DNA from: Trileptium ribeirensis
Lineage: Eukaryota > Nematoda > Enoplea > Enoplida > Thoracostomopsidae
Reading direction: 5' to 3'
Assembly: GCA_030248225.1 (NCBI GenBank)
Contig: JASANE010024711.1
Location: forward strand, 16,605-80,604
Length of the DNA stretch: 64,000 nt
Positions 50,601-60,657 of this stretch are shown here, piece after piece; the first letter of the stretch is position 1; every line of letters starts with the position of its first letter. The notes under the pieces are model-generated. The model was not told the DNA's origin. It saw nothing but the letters and a program-made list of their open reading frames with translations, and did no database searches. Position numbers and translations under genes: made by a program.

Positions 50601-53600
50601 AGGTGTAATAGGTGCTAATATGCACGCGTTTCGGGAAATGTACACATTGTTAAACAGCATATCACCACAGTGAAGGTGTGTTTAATAAAATAAAATAATA
50701 CATCACGTGTCAAGGATATAAGTGGCATGAGACCATGTTTAATCTGCGACTTTATTTTCTGTTGGTCAATAAAATATTTACCGAGCGAGGCCAAAGAAAA
50801 TAGTGGCTTGAACGTTTTTTAGAAATTGCGAGCTGGAGGGAGGTCATATGAACCGGTGCCATGCGTTATTTCGGATAAGTCATTAATCCTTATATCTCCT
50901 AAAATATGACGGTGATTAATCATCTATTATAGAAACTACTTTTCTCCTACTCATTCTCACTTCCATCACGGAACGTTGCGCACACTCCATTCTGTGGACC
51001 AATGTCAGTGTAACGCTGAGTCTAGCTAAGTATTACGCTGTGGTTTATTTCTTACAAACTTATATGTATTCGAAAACGAGAGTTCCGTTGAGACGGAATC
51101 TCGGATATAACGCGTTTAGATACATTTTGTTCAAAAATCCGAATACGATATAATCCAAAACATACGTTGCGAACCAGTTCGGGTCCACCTGCAGCGTCAG
51201 CACCAGCGTCGAGAGCTTTTACCTGTTGTTCTTTGTCCTGTGTTGAAAATAAATATATTAATCGTCGATGACCGCTTGCTCGAAATGTGACATTCATTTC
51301 TGCAGCGTACTGTACTGAGTAATACTTGGCATGGTCAATTTTTGGAATTCTGCGCTTATCAACATATACCGCAGACTTCTCCACAGGGTAAAAATTTATG
51401 GTGCAGTAAAAAGAACACCGGTTCGAGAACCAGGGGAACGCCTAACTATGTGGGCGGCTGCCTGAGCGGGGGTCGACAAATATTGGGGGCGTCCCAACAT
51501 GACTAGATGACTTTGTTTTATACCAATTTCTTCATATTTGTGGTAATTTTTATTAAAAGGTATTCAATTTTGAGCTATTTCAGCATCGTATAAAAATTCG
51601 AGATCATATTTACACATGTTTCAGTAAATATTTAACTGTAGCACCATTCTTAGGGTTCAAAAACTGGAGCCACCATTCATCTTACGGTCCTGGTTAGTAG
51701 TCCATACCTGAACCGGCGAGCGACCAACTAGGCATGGCTCCCGGTTTGTCAGCCGGGGTGCGACCAAAATAATGGGACAGGGTTTGTACGAACCCGAGGG
51801 TACATTCCCATGAGCCAGCAGAGACCATGTATCAGGGCGCCCCTTATTCCCACCAGAGAGAAGCCAGTACCGTCTAACTCGTTTGTAACTTACAGATATG
51901 GCCGTTTGCATTTAGGGTCTGATAACCCATTTTACAAAATTCCAAAACATATATAATTATTACCGCAATAACGCGTCATGTGCAGCCGCACAGAGATTAA
52001 ACTGCTCTACAAAAATCAGTCTAGTATCACTCTGTAGTTACTAGTTGTGGTGATATGGCCGTTTGCGTGTATTTCGGGTCTCATGGTTCCATTTCAACCA
52101 TCATTATAATTAATTTCTTAATATAAATAACTATCGTTATAACCCGTCATATTCAGCTATACAAAGTTTCAATTTATGAAAGAAGCATAATAAGTCATAT
52201 TATTTACAAGGTAACAATGCTACGATGTAACATGTAAAATGCATATGTTTATTCATGTAAAATCATGGAATACGGTTTGAACAATTTAATTTTATGACCA
52301 CTATGTGTTCCGAAATATGTTTTAATAGAAATGGTGCTGCTACACAAGGTTCTTTCAGAACTCTAACCGTTATAATAGCCACAAAAGCATGTGACGACAG
52401 TGATGTCACCGTAAATGAACACATAAGCAAGCGGAAGTGTAAGCTAAATATTACTATTGCAAATTCAACTTTTTCTTAAAGTACGGAATTTGTAAATTCA
52501 AATAAGTCTTAAAATAAAAATTTTAAGCAAAAAATAAATTTTTTAATCACTGTGTACAATGTGTCTTAAAACCTCTGTGTAAAATGTGTCTTAAAAATCA
52601 TAGATTGGTTTTTAGGATTTCATTGCGCAACATGATTATCTGTTCATGACCCATATACAATGGCCCTGAGTAGGATAAATCTAACGTTAAAGTTTGTCAT
52701 TTGAAACCACTAAACTCACAGATAACGCATAACCACCATCATTTAAGTAACTGATTATGCTACTACATGAAACAAGATCCTAATTGCTTCTAACATTTTG
52801 ACAGTCGTCATATATTTTTGTTGCTATTACAACGGTTAGAGTTATAAAAGAACCTTGTCTAGCAGCAACATTTGCATTAAAACATATTTCGGAGCACATA
52901 GTGAACATAAAATTAAATTGTTCAAACCTTGTTCCATGATTTTACATGAATAAACAGCATTTTACAGTACTCGACAAAAATGACCATCGCATTTCGAGCG
53001 AGCGAGTGGCTCGCTTGAGATTTCGAAACTATTACAACTAATAATAAATTCTATTCTTAGAACAAATATATTTCGAGCGAGTCGCGAGCGAGCGACACTC
53101 ATTTTTGGCGGATACAGTACATGTTACATCGTAGCATTGTTACCTTGTATAATTCCTTGCAAACCAGAGGCACTTCAGATTCAGGGTTAAATTAGTGTGA
53201 AAAAGTAATGAACAAACTTCAATACAACTTAGAATTTGGTCCTAGGCTCGGCTCAGGTTTAGACTCGAGCCAAGCATGTCATGATATCTAAAGAGCCAAG
53301 GCACGGCCCAAGATGTGTTTTAGAGAGTGGAGCCTAAAGTGTATCGTTAACATATAAGTTGGGCTTTTGAAAGCTCTTTTCTAAAAAAATAACAAACTTG
53401 AAGAACGTGGCTCTTTACCACAAATAATAAATATCCAGTAAGCTTCTAGGCATTGGCGGATCCCGGATTCGTCTCCTCCATCCCCCGAGGCGCCGTACCC
53501 CCTCAACTAACTGCATCTCCCCTAGGCACCGCAGCCGCCCACTCCGACGATCCGCCACCCTCATAGATACACCACTCCCCGGAGGCACGCACCCCCTTAG

Positions 53601-56600
53601 GTGCCGCCCGCCCCGAAGATGCGCCGTAGCCCACGCCCCCGCGCGCCGTAGCCGCCCTCCACCTCCCTAGGCGCCACACCCCTTCAAGTGTACGCATCTC
53701 CTCTTAAAGCGCCACTGCCTTCCACAACCTCCCGCACCCCTTCAGGCAGGCAGCGAACCTCCCCCTCCAAGGCGGCGCACCTCCCCCACAGGTTCCGCAC
53801 CACCCGCCCCACAAGGCGACGCCAAAGCCCCGCGACACGCTGCAGCATCCCCCTTCCGGAGGTACAGCACCCCGCTCCCCCCCGAAGCGCCTCTAACCCG
53901 ATGCCCAATAGCCCACACTCCCCGAGGCGCCGCAGCCACATTCCCCACCTCCTCCCCCCGGGGCGCCGCACATCCCTCAACCCCCAGGCGTCGCATCCAC
54001 CCCCGAGGCGACGCTGCCCGACACCAAGATTCCATACCCCCGGCAGCATCGAATCTCCCCTCGCCGAGGCGCCTCAACAAACACCGGCAAGGTTCCGCAG
54101 CCCCGCCCCCACCTCAGGTGTCTTCAGTCCCGGAGCGCCGCCCCCCGCGAGACGTCGCCTGGATCCGAACCACAAATCCCACGGAATAAACCCATGCTGC
54201 TAGGCGTAAAACTAATACCTCAATTTATCACAAAATAAAAAAACTAGCTATAGGAGAAGCACTTGGCAAGCCATGTAGCTAGCTATCGAAAAACTTATTC
54301 AGAAATACAATGAGAGAGGTATATTTTTCATTATTTCCTTGTCTCGAACATGAAACACATGACATCGACGTATAACGGGAAAAGAAATAACATAGACTGG
54401 CACGTGCCTATTCTATTTACCAGAAAATGCGCTTGCGGAATATAGCGCGGATTCAAAAACAAATCTCTATTCAGTCAAAGATATATCCTTATAATTTTCC
54501 TTAATGTAATGCGCTCCGTTCGTGAGGTAAATCTTATGCTGGTAAGGACGAAATAATAAAAATAAATAACCAGCGTTGTGTTTTCGATGCAGACCAAACT
54601 TTACTTTCTGAAAAGGTATATCTCTAAAGGAAGTTAAGTGCCGGTTTTCAAAAAGTTCCAGAAAACATTAAAAAACGCACTAGTATTGGCACAAAACATA
54701 TTATAGAGACGCTGTCCCTATAACTGATTAGATATTACTTTTATATTATTAGTTACTTGCTCATTAGTTGTTAAGTTAGTCACTGTTTTCGTGCATTTTA
54801 GGGCACTTTTAATAACCTCTTCGGACCCTAATCCTAAATACGCGAGTAGCTTTTTGGAATAGCATGTGTATATAGTCTTACGTAAACTTAACGGTTCCCT
54901 AAAACTAACCCGATTTGCTTGAAGCACAGCTTGAAATACTGACAAAACCTGTTATTGTTGGAATCTGGGGTCTAACTAAAGGACACTAATGGAGATTTCA
55001 AACTTTCGTTTGAGCTACTTGCGATACACGATCAGATGTATTTAGCAATTCTGAGCTATGGATGCCACAAAAAATAATCACAAACTGACAGCCTCCTGAC
55101 CTGTCCACAGCACTCCGAAAAGTGGGGCAACTTCGGAGGGCCCACATGTTCATTCTCGTGGAAAATTAAAAGTGGGGGGCAAATTTTGTTTAAAAATACT
55201 AAATGTTTCCATATTTTCATGCATTTTTAACACCGTGAATGTATTTTCAAGCTAAAAATATATTTTAGCATTATAAATAGTGGTAATTAATGTTTAAAAA
55301 CAATTTGCAAACAAAAACATAAATTTTCAGACATAAAAAGTTTTTCGAATTAGTGCAACATGGGGGTTTCGGCCGAGTGGGGGGGACGGACATTTCGTGA
55401 ACACAGAGAATTCATTTATTCAGCCATATTGAGAAGAAACAGAACTAAAACAATTTTAATAGTACAATAATTGATAACTATATAATTTATTGTAAATATG
55501 TACCTGAACGAAGGCAACAACACTTCGACCCTGGCCTTGAATATATGGATATGGCAAGCTGAGCATGTTGCTGGAATTATCCAAATGTTTCGTCTGCAAA
55601 ATAGATTAAAATAACTATGCAACGGTCTACGATTAAGAGTATAATTTAAATATTAACGTCATTGATGGGTTAGCATCTGTTAAAATTGTCACCAAAAACT
55701 TAAATAATCCGTTGCAACTGTAGATTACGCTTGGCTTTTTTGTTCAATTGCACAGCTTAATAAGTTCTTCAATCCAATTAGTGTTTGGTTTTAACTAAAA
55801 CTATCAATACAGCAAAATGTTCATTGCAAAGTCAGTAAAGCGCAAACATGTTATACAACCACAAACTGACCTGTCGAAAAGTCGATGTACATGAAATTTT
55901 TATGACCCTACACAACATTGTATAGGCAAAAATAAGTACATAAAAACGAATGCGAAACGCGAACGAACGTAAACGCAAACGAACACTAGAACGTTCATTT
56001 ACAGACGAACGTAAACGTAAACAAAATTTGTCATATTTTAGAACGAATATTTTTGCGTTCGTTCATGAACGAACGAAAACGCAAACGAACGTTGTAGCGT
56101 TCGTTTTTGTGCACTTATTTCTGTCCGTGACTGTACGAGTCTGATTGAAGCCAAACAGATCTGCGGAAACGGCTGAATGCTGCATCGAAAAACGACTCAC
56201 TTATGTTTTTGTTAGATTATAGCTGTACGAGTCACTTACCACTTACCTCATATTCGCCTCCCAATATATAATTATTTCATTTACAAACTACACAAGCCCT
56301 GTAACCCTGAACGTTTGCTACTAGCTCCCGAAAATTTGCGGATTGCAACGTTTGTTAAACAAAATTTCAGTCAATAATTTGCATAGCACAATTATATAAG
56401 CTGTGTAGTTGTGTTAGAGCCACAAATAAAATTGGATAGCTGGCTAAATTTACGGGAAAATAACACAAAACTGATAACCGAGTTTGGGTTGCCTTTGAAC
56501 CCAGAAGTATTTTATCGCTACCAATATTATACGCCTATAAGCGCAACAAATTTGTATGTATACCTCACCTGTATAATCACGGGTGCACAGATTCCGTGCA

Positions 56601-57255
56601 TTTAGGGAGTGTAGATGAGCGGGATAGGCGCGAGGAGCTTTTAGGGTTGTAATCTATCTACACCCCACTGGACACCAATGTGTATATAAAGTATAATGTG
56701 CCAAATAATGCGCTGATTAACGGAATTTTAAATGTTGAGAGTCGCGCTACAGTACTATTTGGTCTTTAAGACTGAGCATGCAGAATTGAAAAATGATAGT
56801 GAGAACAGAGACTTTTATTAGCACTGAAAATTCAGATTACGTTTTGATATGAAATTCGCAAGCAAACGCAACATGCGCAGTTAACACGGAATTGTCACCA
56901 AACCATTAACATATAAAAATATGTAATGTAACACAATACATTTAATATTTAAAATCAAGCCAAGTCAGCTGCAGCCGCACGTGCTACTAACAGTTGAAAC
57001 AGAAAAAACTTCTATATGCACATGACGGGCATGCTTCTACACATTTTGCCACAAAAGGACTAAGAATGCAAAAATAGTAGACAAAATGTGGTTCAGAAAT
57101 ATTCACGCAAAAATTACCTTTTTCTCGAGGTTCATGTTGAGATCAAAACGAACTATAACATCAGCGTCCGGGTAATTGTACATAGTCGGGTCCATAAATT
57201 CACGATGCATTGCTAAAGCTTCGGGTAATGAATGAATTGTTTCTTTGTACATAGA
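38500..57255 (-). CDS. MRPL1: Mitochondrial large-subunit ribosomal protein uL1m (MRPL1), 5' end missing
   Basis: Seven exons in register: 57255-57118, 55593-55504, 51237-51166, 48543-48423, 45992-45874, 40650-40563 and 38633-38500. Phases are 0, 0, 0, 1, 0, 1 and all sites obey GT-AG. The joined product (about 219 aa) follows animal MRPL1: an N-terminal part with LPEALAMHREF and VIVRFDLNMNLEKK; MLSLPYPY; VVAFVQDKEQQVKALDAGADAAGGPELV (the L1 GA..GG..L motif); DVADYAVSHLDMMSELGHLRGIL; MGVLVKHFKHGI.YN; VIGKL...L..NV.SVIKALCRHRP; and a lysine-rich end. It belongs to the mitoribosome L1 stalk. The first exon(s), with start codon and targeting peptide, were not found and may lie beyond 57255 or outside the window. 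The gene is 18.8 kb because its introns are filled with repeats. Confidence 0.9.
38870..39620. repeat. Dispersed repeat family, copy B
   Basis: Lies in the first intron upstream of the last MRPL1 exon. Shares ACCAAAAACCTATA, CGTATTCAGCGCACCAAAAACC, AGCGGCCCAGAGTGGT and GTAGATCTCGGTGAGCTGATT with copies A, C and D. Confidence 0.65.
40563..40650 (-). CDS. MRPL1: MRPL1 exon
   Basis: 88 nt between GATTTTAG and GTAAGC, phase 0 to 1. ELNANVVSVIKALCRHRP is the conserved C-terminal helix of L1 (L..N...vi..v...RP). Confidence 0.9.
40651..42120 (-). other. MRPL1 intron stretch with one unassigned exon-like segment
   Basis: Mostly featureless AT-rich DNA. On the minus strand 41727-41590 follows a TATGCAG acceptor-like site and is open in coding-like codons (TKGFLDVNDSLIGKSKIIAA), but I do not recognise the protein and it is not needed to complete MRPL1. 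Confidence 0.35.
42120..42365. repeat. Dispersed repeat family, copy C (partial)
   Basis: Shares ACCAAAAACCTATATA, CCCTG.A.GCAATACATA and GACAGACAATAT with copy B; the AGCGGCCCAG block is missing. Confidence 0.45.
43024..43041. repeat. GC hairpin GGGCGGCAGCCGCCC
   Basis: A perfect GC stem in a patch of CTTAGGCTTAG-like simple sequence just downstream of the Merlin transposase. It could be a terminator-like or MITE hairpin; nothing more can be said. Confidence 0.35.
43144..44124 (-). pseudogene. Merlin (IS1016-like) DNA transposase, frameshifted
   Basis: Family segments appear in order over three frames. 44124-44000: start MAARGRPQNT. About 44000-43800: a Cys-containing N-domain (QCTCGDTMYLAERN...YKNCRTKLSIRSGLFF). 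43859-43548: VATDIITNWYNYCRDV, then GGPGVDVEVDKLKF with the first catalytic Asp. 43560-43144: MIKRQTGKCLLFHVPNRT, IITDSFLTY with the second Asp, YTHATVNHHNRQFLNPD.DAHTQNID.LW and a QWRRQF end. This is the DDE_Tnp_IS1595/ISXO2-like fold. At least three shifts make it inactive. It sits in the same strand sense as MRPL1, inside its intron. Terminal repeats and 8-9 bp target duplications were not found. Confidence 0.85.
44330..44950. repeat. Dispersed repeat family, copy D
   Basis: Contains TCAGCGGCCCAGGGAGTGGT, CACAAAAAATGGTGACCAAC and ATGGCCTGATT in the same order as copies A and B, and CTAAAGAGCACATCGGC resembling TTAAAGAGCACATGGCG in copy B. Confidence 0.6.
45050..45325. repeat. Direct repeat of ~65 bp, two copies
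   Basis: GATGGGCAACAAATGCC(T/A)A(A/T)ATTTGCTGAAA occurs at about 45093 and 45287, each with a related upstream stretch (TGT(C)AGTATTACTGCA). They lie in an MRPL1 intron. Confidence 0.6.
45874..45992 (-). CDS. MRPL1: MRPL1 exon
   Basis: 119 nt between GTTTTAG and GTACGA, phase 1 to 0. GLDMGVLVKHFKHGIVYN matches the segment after the L1 insertion domain. Confidence 0.85.
46131..46193 (-). other. Exon-like open segment in an MRPL1 intron
   Basis: 63 nt between CTCTTAG and GTAAGT, open in phase 1-1 (TKFIGPRVDSHLLETLQLYT). It could be skipped or included without breaking the frame, but direct joining of the flanking exons gives an ungapped MRPL1 fit, so it is not called as a normal exon. Confidence 0.3.
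46613..46702 (-). other. Second exon-like open segment in the same MRPL1 intron
   Basis: 90 nt between GACTACAG and GTAAGT, also phase 1-1 and open. Its product would be hydrophobic (PILAGFLFAENIAGAAHFV). Same caution as for 46131-46193. Confidence 0.3.
46703..48422 (-). other. MRPL1 intron stretch
   Basis: AT-rich and without recognised features apart from the exon-like segments noted separately. Confidence 0.4.
48423..48543 (-). CDS. MRPL1: MRPL1 exon
   Basis: 121 nt between AATTTCAG and GTAACC, phase 0 to 1. VDVADYAVSHLDMMSELGHL corresponds to the D.yvv.pd.M.eL..Lr region. Confidence 0.88.
48770..49025. repeat. Dispersed segment resembling the GC-rich repeat family
   Basis: Centre with TTTCGCAGTGTTTGCTAAAA and TTTCCCCAATGTTTGTCAG, edges GTACGGAGGTAACC and CACTACCCCTATGGACATC, similar in layout to the copies at 12.8, 13.65 and 21.6 kb but less GC-rich. 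Confidence 0.35.
49026..51165 (-). other. MRPL1 intron stretch
   Basis: At 49500-49790 short degenerate strings such as ...CTAA(A/G)..(A/T)ATGA.. and GGCCAA(T/G)(T/A) recur, perhaps an old tandem repeat. Otherwise nothing recognised. Confidence 0.35.
51166..51237 (-). CDS. MRPL1: MRPL1 exon with the L1 glycine-rich motif
   Basis: 24 codons between CAACACAG and GTATGT, phase 0-0. ALDAGADAAGGPELV is the diagnostic A...GA...GG..L segment of ribosomal L1. Confidence 0.92.
51655..51915 (-). repeat. Possible tRNA-derived SINE-like segment
   Basis: More GC-rich than its flanks. On the minus strand GGGTTCGTACAAACCC resembles a T-arm/B-box and GCCTAGTTGG resembles an A-box, but their order is inverted relative to a tRNA gene, so the call is weak. 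It lies in an MRPL1 intron. Confidence 0.25.
52207..53147. mobile_element. MITE with long imperfect inverted termini, interrupted by a nested insert
   Basis: Left end CAAGGTAACAATGCTACGAT, right end ATCGTAGCATTGTTACCTTG. The inverted match continues inward for about 180 bp (GCATATGTTTATTCATGTAA; TGTTCCGAAATATGTTTTAA; AACCGTTATAATAGCCAC), broken once in the right arm by the insert at 52967-53117. TA flanks both ends. A relative lies at 14254-15264. A 61-aa ORF in the left arm is not conserved as protein. Confidence 0.85.
52967..53117. mobile_element. 151-bp nested insert with inverted ends and TACA duplication
   Basis: Flanked by TACA on both sides (52963-52966 and 53118-53121). Removing it and one TACA restores exactly the sequence found on the opposite MITE arm. 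Ends GTACTCGACAAAAATGA and TCATTTTTGGCGGATAC are inverted with a few mismatches. The inside repeats TTTCGAGCGAGYGAG near both ends. No coding capacity. Confidence 0.75.
53455..54190. repeat. GC-rich, CpG-rich degenerate minisatellite
   Basis: About 735 bp of C-rich DNA built from diverged copies of a unit around CCCCGAGGCGCCGCAGCC, spaced roughly 30-40 bp. It is very unlike the flanking AT-rich intron. ORFs of 112-171 aa are open on both strands because stop codons are rare at this composition; they are Pro/Arg/Ser-rich low-complexity and are not called as genes. Confidence 0.7.
54200..55503 (-). other. MRPL1 intron stretch
   Basis: AT-rich; nothing recognised. Confidence 0.4.
55504..55593 (-). 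CDS. MRPL1: MRPL1 exon
   Basis: 30 codons between TTTTGCAG and GTACAT, phase 0-0. Contains LSLPYPY and the beta strand RSVVAFVQ. Confidence 0.88.
55945..56115. repeat. Cluster of ACGAACG/CGTTCGT inverted motifs
   Basis: At least eight copies of (A)ACGAACG or its complement within 170 bp. GTTCGTTCATGAACGAAC at about 56058-56075 is a near-perfect palindrome, and outer copies pair around it. The 64-aa ORF here is a translation of the repeat. Confidence 0.7.
56116..57117 (-). other. MRPL1 intron stretch
   Basis: Nothing recognised beyond AT-rich intron sequence. Confidence 0.4.
57118..57255 (-). CDS. MRPL1: MRPL1 exon (first one visible)
   Basis: 46 codons between ATTTCAG and GTAATT, phase 0 at both ends. 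Encodes LPEALAMHREFMDPTMYNYP and the strand VIVRFDLNMNLEKK that begins the L1 domain. Confidence 0.88.
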
Positions 57256-58070
57256 CTGAAATTATGTTAACATGAACATAACCAAATTGAATAAAAACAT
57301 CAGGAAGTATCTACAAAACACAAGCCCCTGCTACAAATATTGTGAATATCCGAACTGAAGGGGTAATGCTAATAACAACCAGTTGCTAGAAATCGACCAA
57401 TAGATCCAAAGGCTGCAAATATACAACACGGTATGTACAATCATGAATAAAAGCGATTCTCTCATAAATTAATTTTAAGAACTGGCATAATATTTAATTA
57501 ATGCATCATTTACGATAAGATGCGTGCACCAAAGCAATATGTCACGCCTCCAACGCAACTAATTCAAGTGAACTATAGCTTAGCTACACAGTGGTGGTAC
57601 ATTTTGATGGGTTAGCTAGGCTTAATGTGACAGCAGAGGTTTAGCTAGGCTCTGCGCGAGAAACGGAGCGTTCAGCCGAAACGTCAGTTGAGAAATTTTA
57701 TTTAGTGTTTTGATTAATGTAATAAAATATATGTTGAAGACGTCTCTATTGTTGATCTTGTCTCTGTACTAGCTCTGTTTATTGCATATCTGAAGTGTGA
57801 AGTATTGCAAACTGATTGTATGATCTCCAAACTTTACCTCAGATGTCGTATTAAACGCGATAAGCTGAGGAACAGGAATTATTGTTTTTAACGAAAAAAA
57901 AAAAATAAAAAATATAAAAAAAAATTAATATATATATATATTTACAGAAACAAAATTTAAAAAATACACAAAACATGCATTATCTGCATTTAAACGCAAT
58001 TTTTAACTGCAACATTTTAACGTGCATTTAAGATTTTTTTATGAAATATAAGTATTGAAAATATAGGTTT
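57256..58070. other. Region upstream of the first visible MRPL1 exon
   Basis: I looked here for the missing 5' exon(s) and targeting peptide and found none. An A-rich then (TA)n low-complexity stretch lies at 57890-57965. Confidence 0.4.
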
Positions 58071-60657
58071 GTGAGGTGACTTACGCCGAGTGAGGTAACT
58101 TAGGGGTATTATAGCTCATCGGGGGTGACTCCAATCACAACAATTTTAGTACCGTTAGACTCAGCTCGACAAGACGCGTCGATTAGTAATCATTTTGCCG
58201 ACATATATCAAACACTACGGAACTTGGAATCAAAAAACACAAAAATTTCCTTGTAACAGAGTGAACTAAACTCGGGGACGGTGTTTTGATTCTAGCGTCC
58301 CCAATGTTAGGCCGAGGTGAGCAAAATGGGCATCATCGGATGCAGCTGGATGTGCTGAATGCAGCGGTAACTCCAACACTTTCATATCGTGTAAGGTTAA
58401 TGAGTTATAAAAATTTTAGCGCTCGCAAAATTGTTTTGTGAGGTGACTTACGCCGACTGAGGTAACTTAGGGGTATTATAGCTCATCGGGGGTGACTCCA
58501 ATCACAACAATTTTAGTACCGTTAGACTCAGCTCGACAAGACGCGTCGATTAGTAATCATTTTGCCGACATATATCAAACACTACGGAACTCGGAATCAA
58601 AAAACACAAAAATTTCCTTGTAACAGAGTGAACTAAACTCGGGGACGGTGTTTTGATTCTAGTGTCCCCAATCTTAGGCCGAGGTGAGCAAAATGGGCAT
58701 CATCGGATGCAGCTGGATGTGCTGAATGCAGCGGTAACTCCAACACTTTCATATCGTGTAAGGTTAATGAGTTATAAAAATTTTAGCGCTCGCAAAATTG
58801 TTTTGTGAGGTGACTTACGCCGACTGAGGTAACTTAGGGGTATTATAGCTCATCGGGGATGACTCCAATTGCAACAATTTTAGTACCGTTAGACTCAGCT
58901 CGACAAAACGCGTCGATTAGTAATCATTTTGCCGACATATATCAAACACTACGGAACTCGGAATCAAAAAACACAAAAATTTCCTTGTAACAGAGTGAAC
59001 TAAACTCGGGGACGGTGTTTTGATTCTAGTGTCCCCAATCTTAGGCCGAGGTGAGCAAAATGGGCATCATCGGATGCAGCTGGATGTGCTGAATGCAGCG
59101 GTAACTCCAACACTTTCATATCGTGTAAGGTTAATGAGTTATAAAAATTTTAGTGCTCGCAAAATTGTTTTGTGAGGTGACTTACGCCGACTGAGGTAAC
59201 TTAGGGGTATTATAGCTCATCGGGGGTGACTCCAATCACAACAATTTTAGTACCGTTAGACTCAGCTCGACAAGACGCGTCGATTAGTAATCATTTTGCC
59301 GACATATATCAAACACTACGGAACTCGGAATCAAAAAACACAAAAATTTCCTTGTAACAGAGTGAACTAAACTCGGGGACGGTGTTTTGATTCTAGTGTC
59401 CCCAATCTTAGGCCGAGGTGAGCAAAATGGGCATCATCGGATGCAGCTGGATGTGCTGAATGCAGCGGTAACTCCAACACTTTCATATCGTGTAAGGTTA
59501 ATGAGTTATAAAAATTTTAGCGCTCGCAAAATTGTTTTGTGAGGTGACTTACGCCGACTGAGGTAACTTAGGGGTATTATAGCTCATCGGGGGTGACTCC
59601 AATTGCAACAATTTTAGTACCGTTAGACTCAGCTCGACAAAACGCGTCGATTAGTAATCATTTTGCCGACATATATCAAACACTACGGAACTCGGAATCA
59701 AAAAACACAAAAATTTCCTTGTAACAGAGTGAACTAAACTCGGGGACGGTGTTTTGATTCTAGCGTCCCCAATGTTAGGCCGAAATTAGCAAAATGGGCA
59801 TCATCGGATGCAGCTGGATGTGCTGAATGCAGCGGTAACTCCAACGCTTTCATATCGTGTAAGGTTAATGAGTTATAAAAATTTTAGCGCTCGCAAAATT
59901 GTTTTGTGAGGTGACTTACGCCGACTGAGGTAACTTAGGGGTGTTATAGCTCATCGGGGGTGACTCCAATCGCAACAATTTTAGTACCGTTAGACTCAGC
60001 TCGACAAGACGCGTCGATTAGTAATCATTTTGCCAACATATATCAAACACTACGGAACTTGGAATCAAAAAACACAAAAATTTCCTTGTAACAGAGTGAA
60101 CTAAACTCGGGGACGGTGTTTTGATTCTAGCGTCCCCAATGTTAGGCCGAAATTAGCAAAATGGGCATCATCGGATGCAGCTGGATGTGCTGAATGCAGC
60201 GGTAACTCCAACGCTTTCATATCGTGTAAGGTTAATGAGTTATAAAAATTTTAGCGCTCGCAAAATTGTTTTGTGAGGTGACTTACGCCGACTGAGGTAA
60301 CTTAGGGGTGTTATAGCTCATCGGGGGTGACTCCAATCGCAACAATTTTAGTACCGTTAGACTCAGCTCGACAAGACGCGTCGATAAGTAATCATTTTGC
60401 CAACATATATCAAACACTACGGAACTTGGAATCAAAAAACACAAAAATTTCCTTGTAACAGAGTGAACTAAACTCGGGGACGGTGTTTTGATTCTAGCGT
60501 CCCCAATGTTAGGCCGAGGTGAGCAAAATGGGCATCATCGGATGCAGCTGGATGTACTGAATGCAGCGGTAACTCCAACGCTTTCATGTCGTGTAAGGTT
60601 AATGAGTTATAAAAATTTTAGCGCTCGCAAAATTGTTTTGTGAGGTGACTTACGCCG
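58071..60657. repeat. Satellite array: seven 367-bp units plus a short eighth
   Basis: Units start at 58071, 58438, 58805, 59172, 59539, 59906 and 60273, each exactly 367 bp; an eighth starts at 60640 and breaks off after about 18 bp. Units differ at few sites. Variants are grouped: GGCCGAGGTGAGC in most units, GGCCGAAATTAGC in units 5 and 6, and CACAACAATTTT versus GCAACAATTTT. This suggests unequal crossover. Each contains CTCAGCTCGACAAGACGCGT. No coding or RNA features were recognised. Confidence 0.95.

Noticed and set aside
51655..51915. Functional tRNA gene
   Set aside because: A-box-like and B-box-like strings are in the wrong order and no cloverleaf can be drawn.
53688..54203. 171-aa ORF on + and overlapping 112-121-aa ORFs on -
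   Set aside because: Open on both strands only because the minisatellite is C-rich and lacks stops; product is low-complexity Pro/Arg/Ser.
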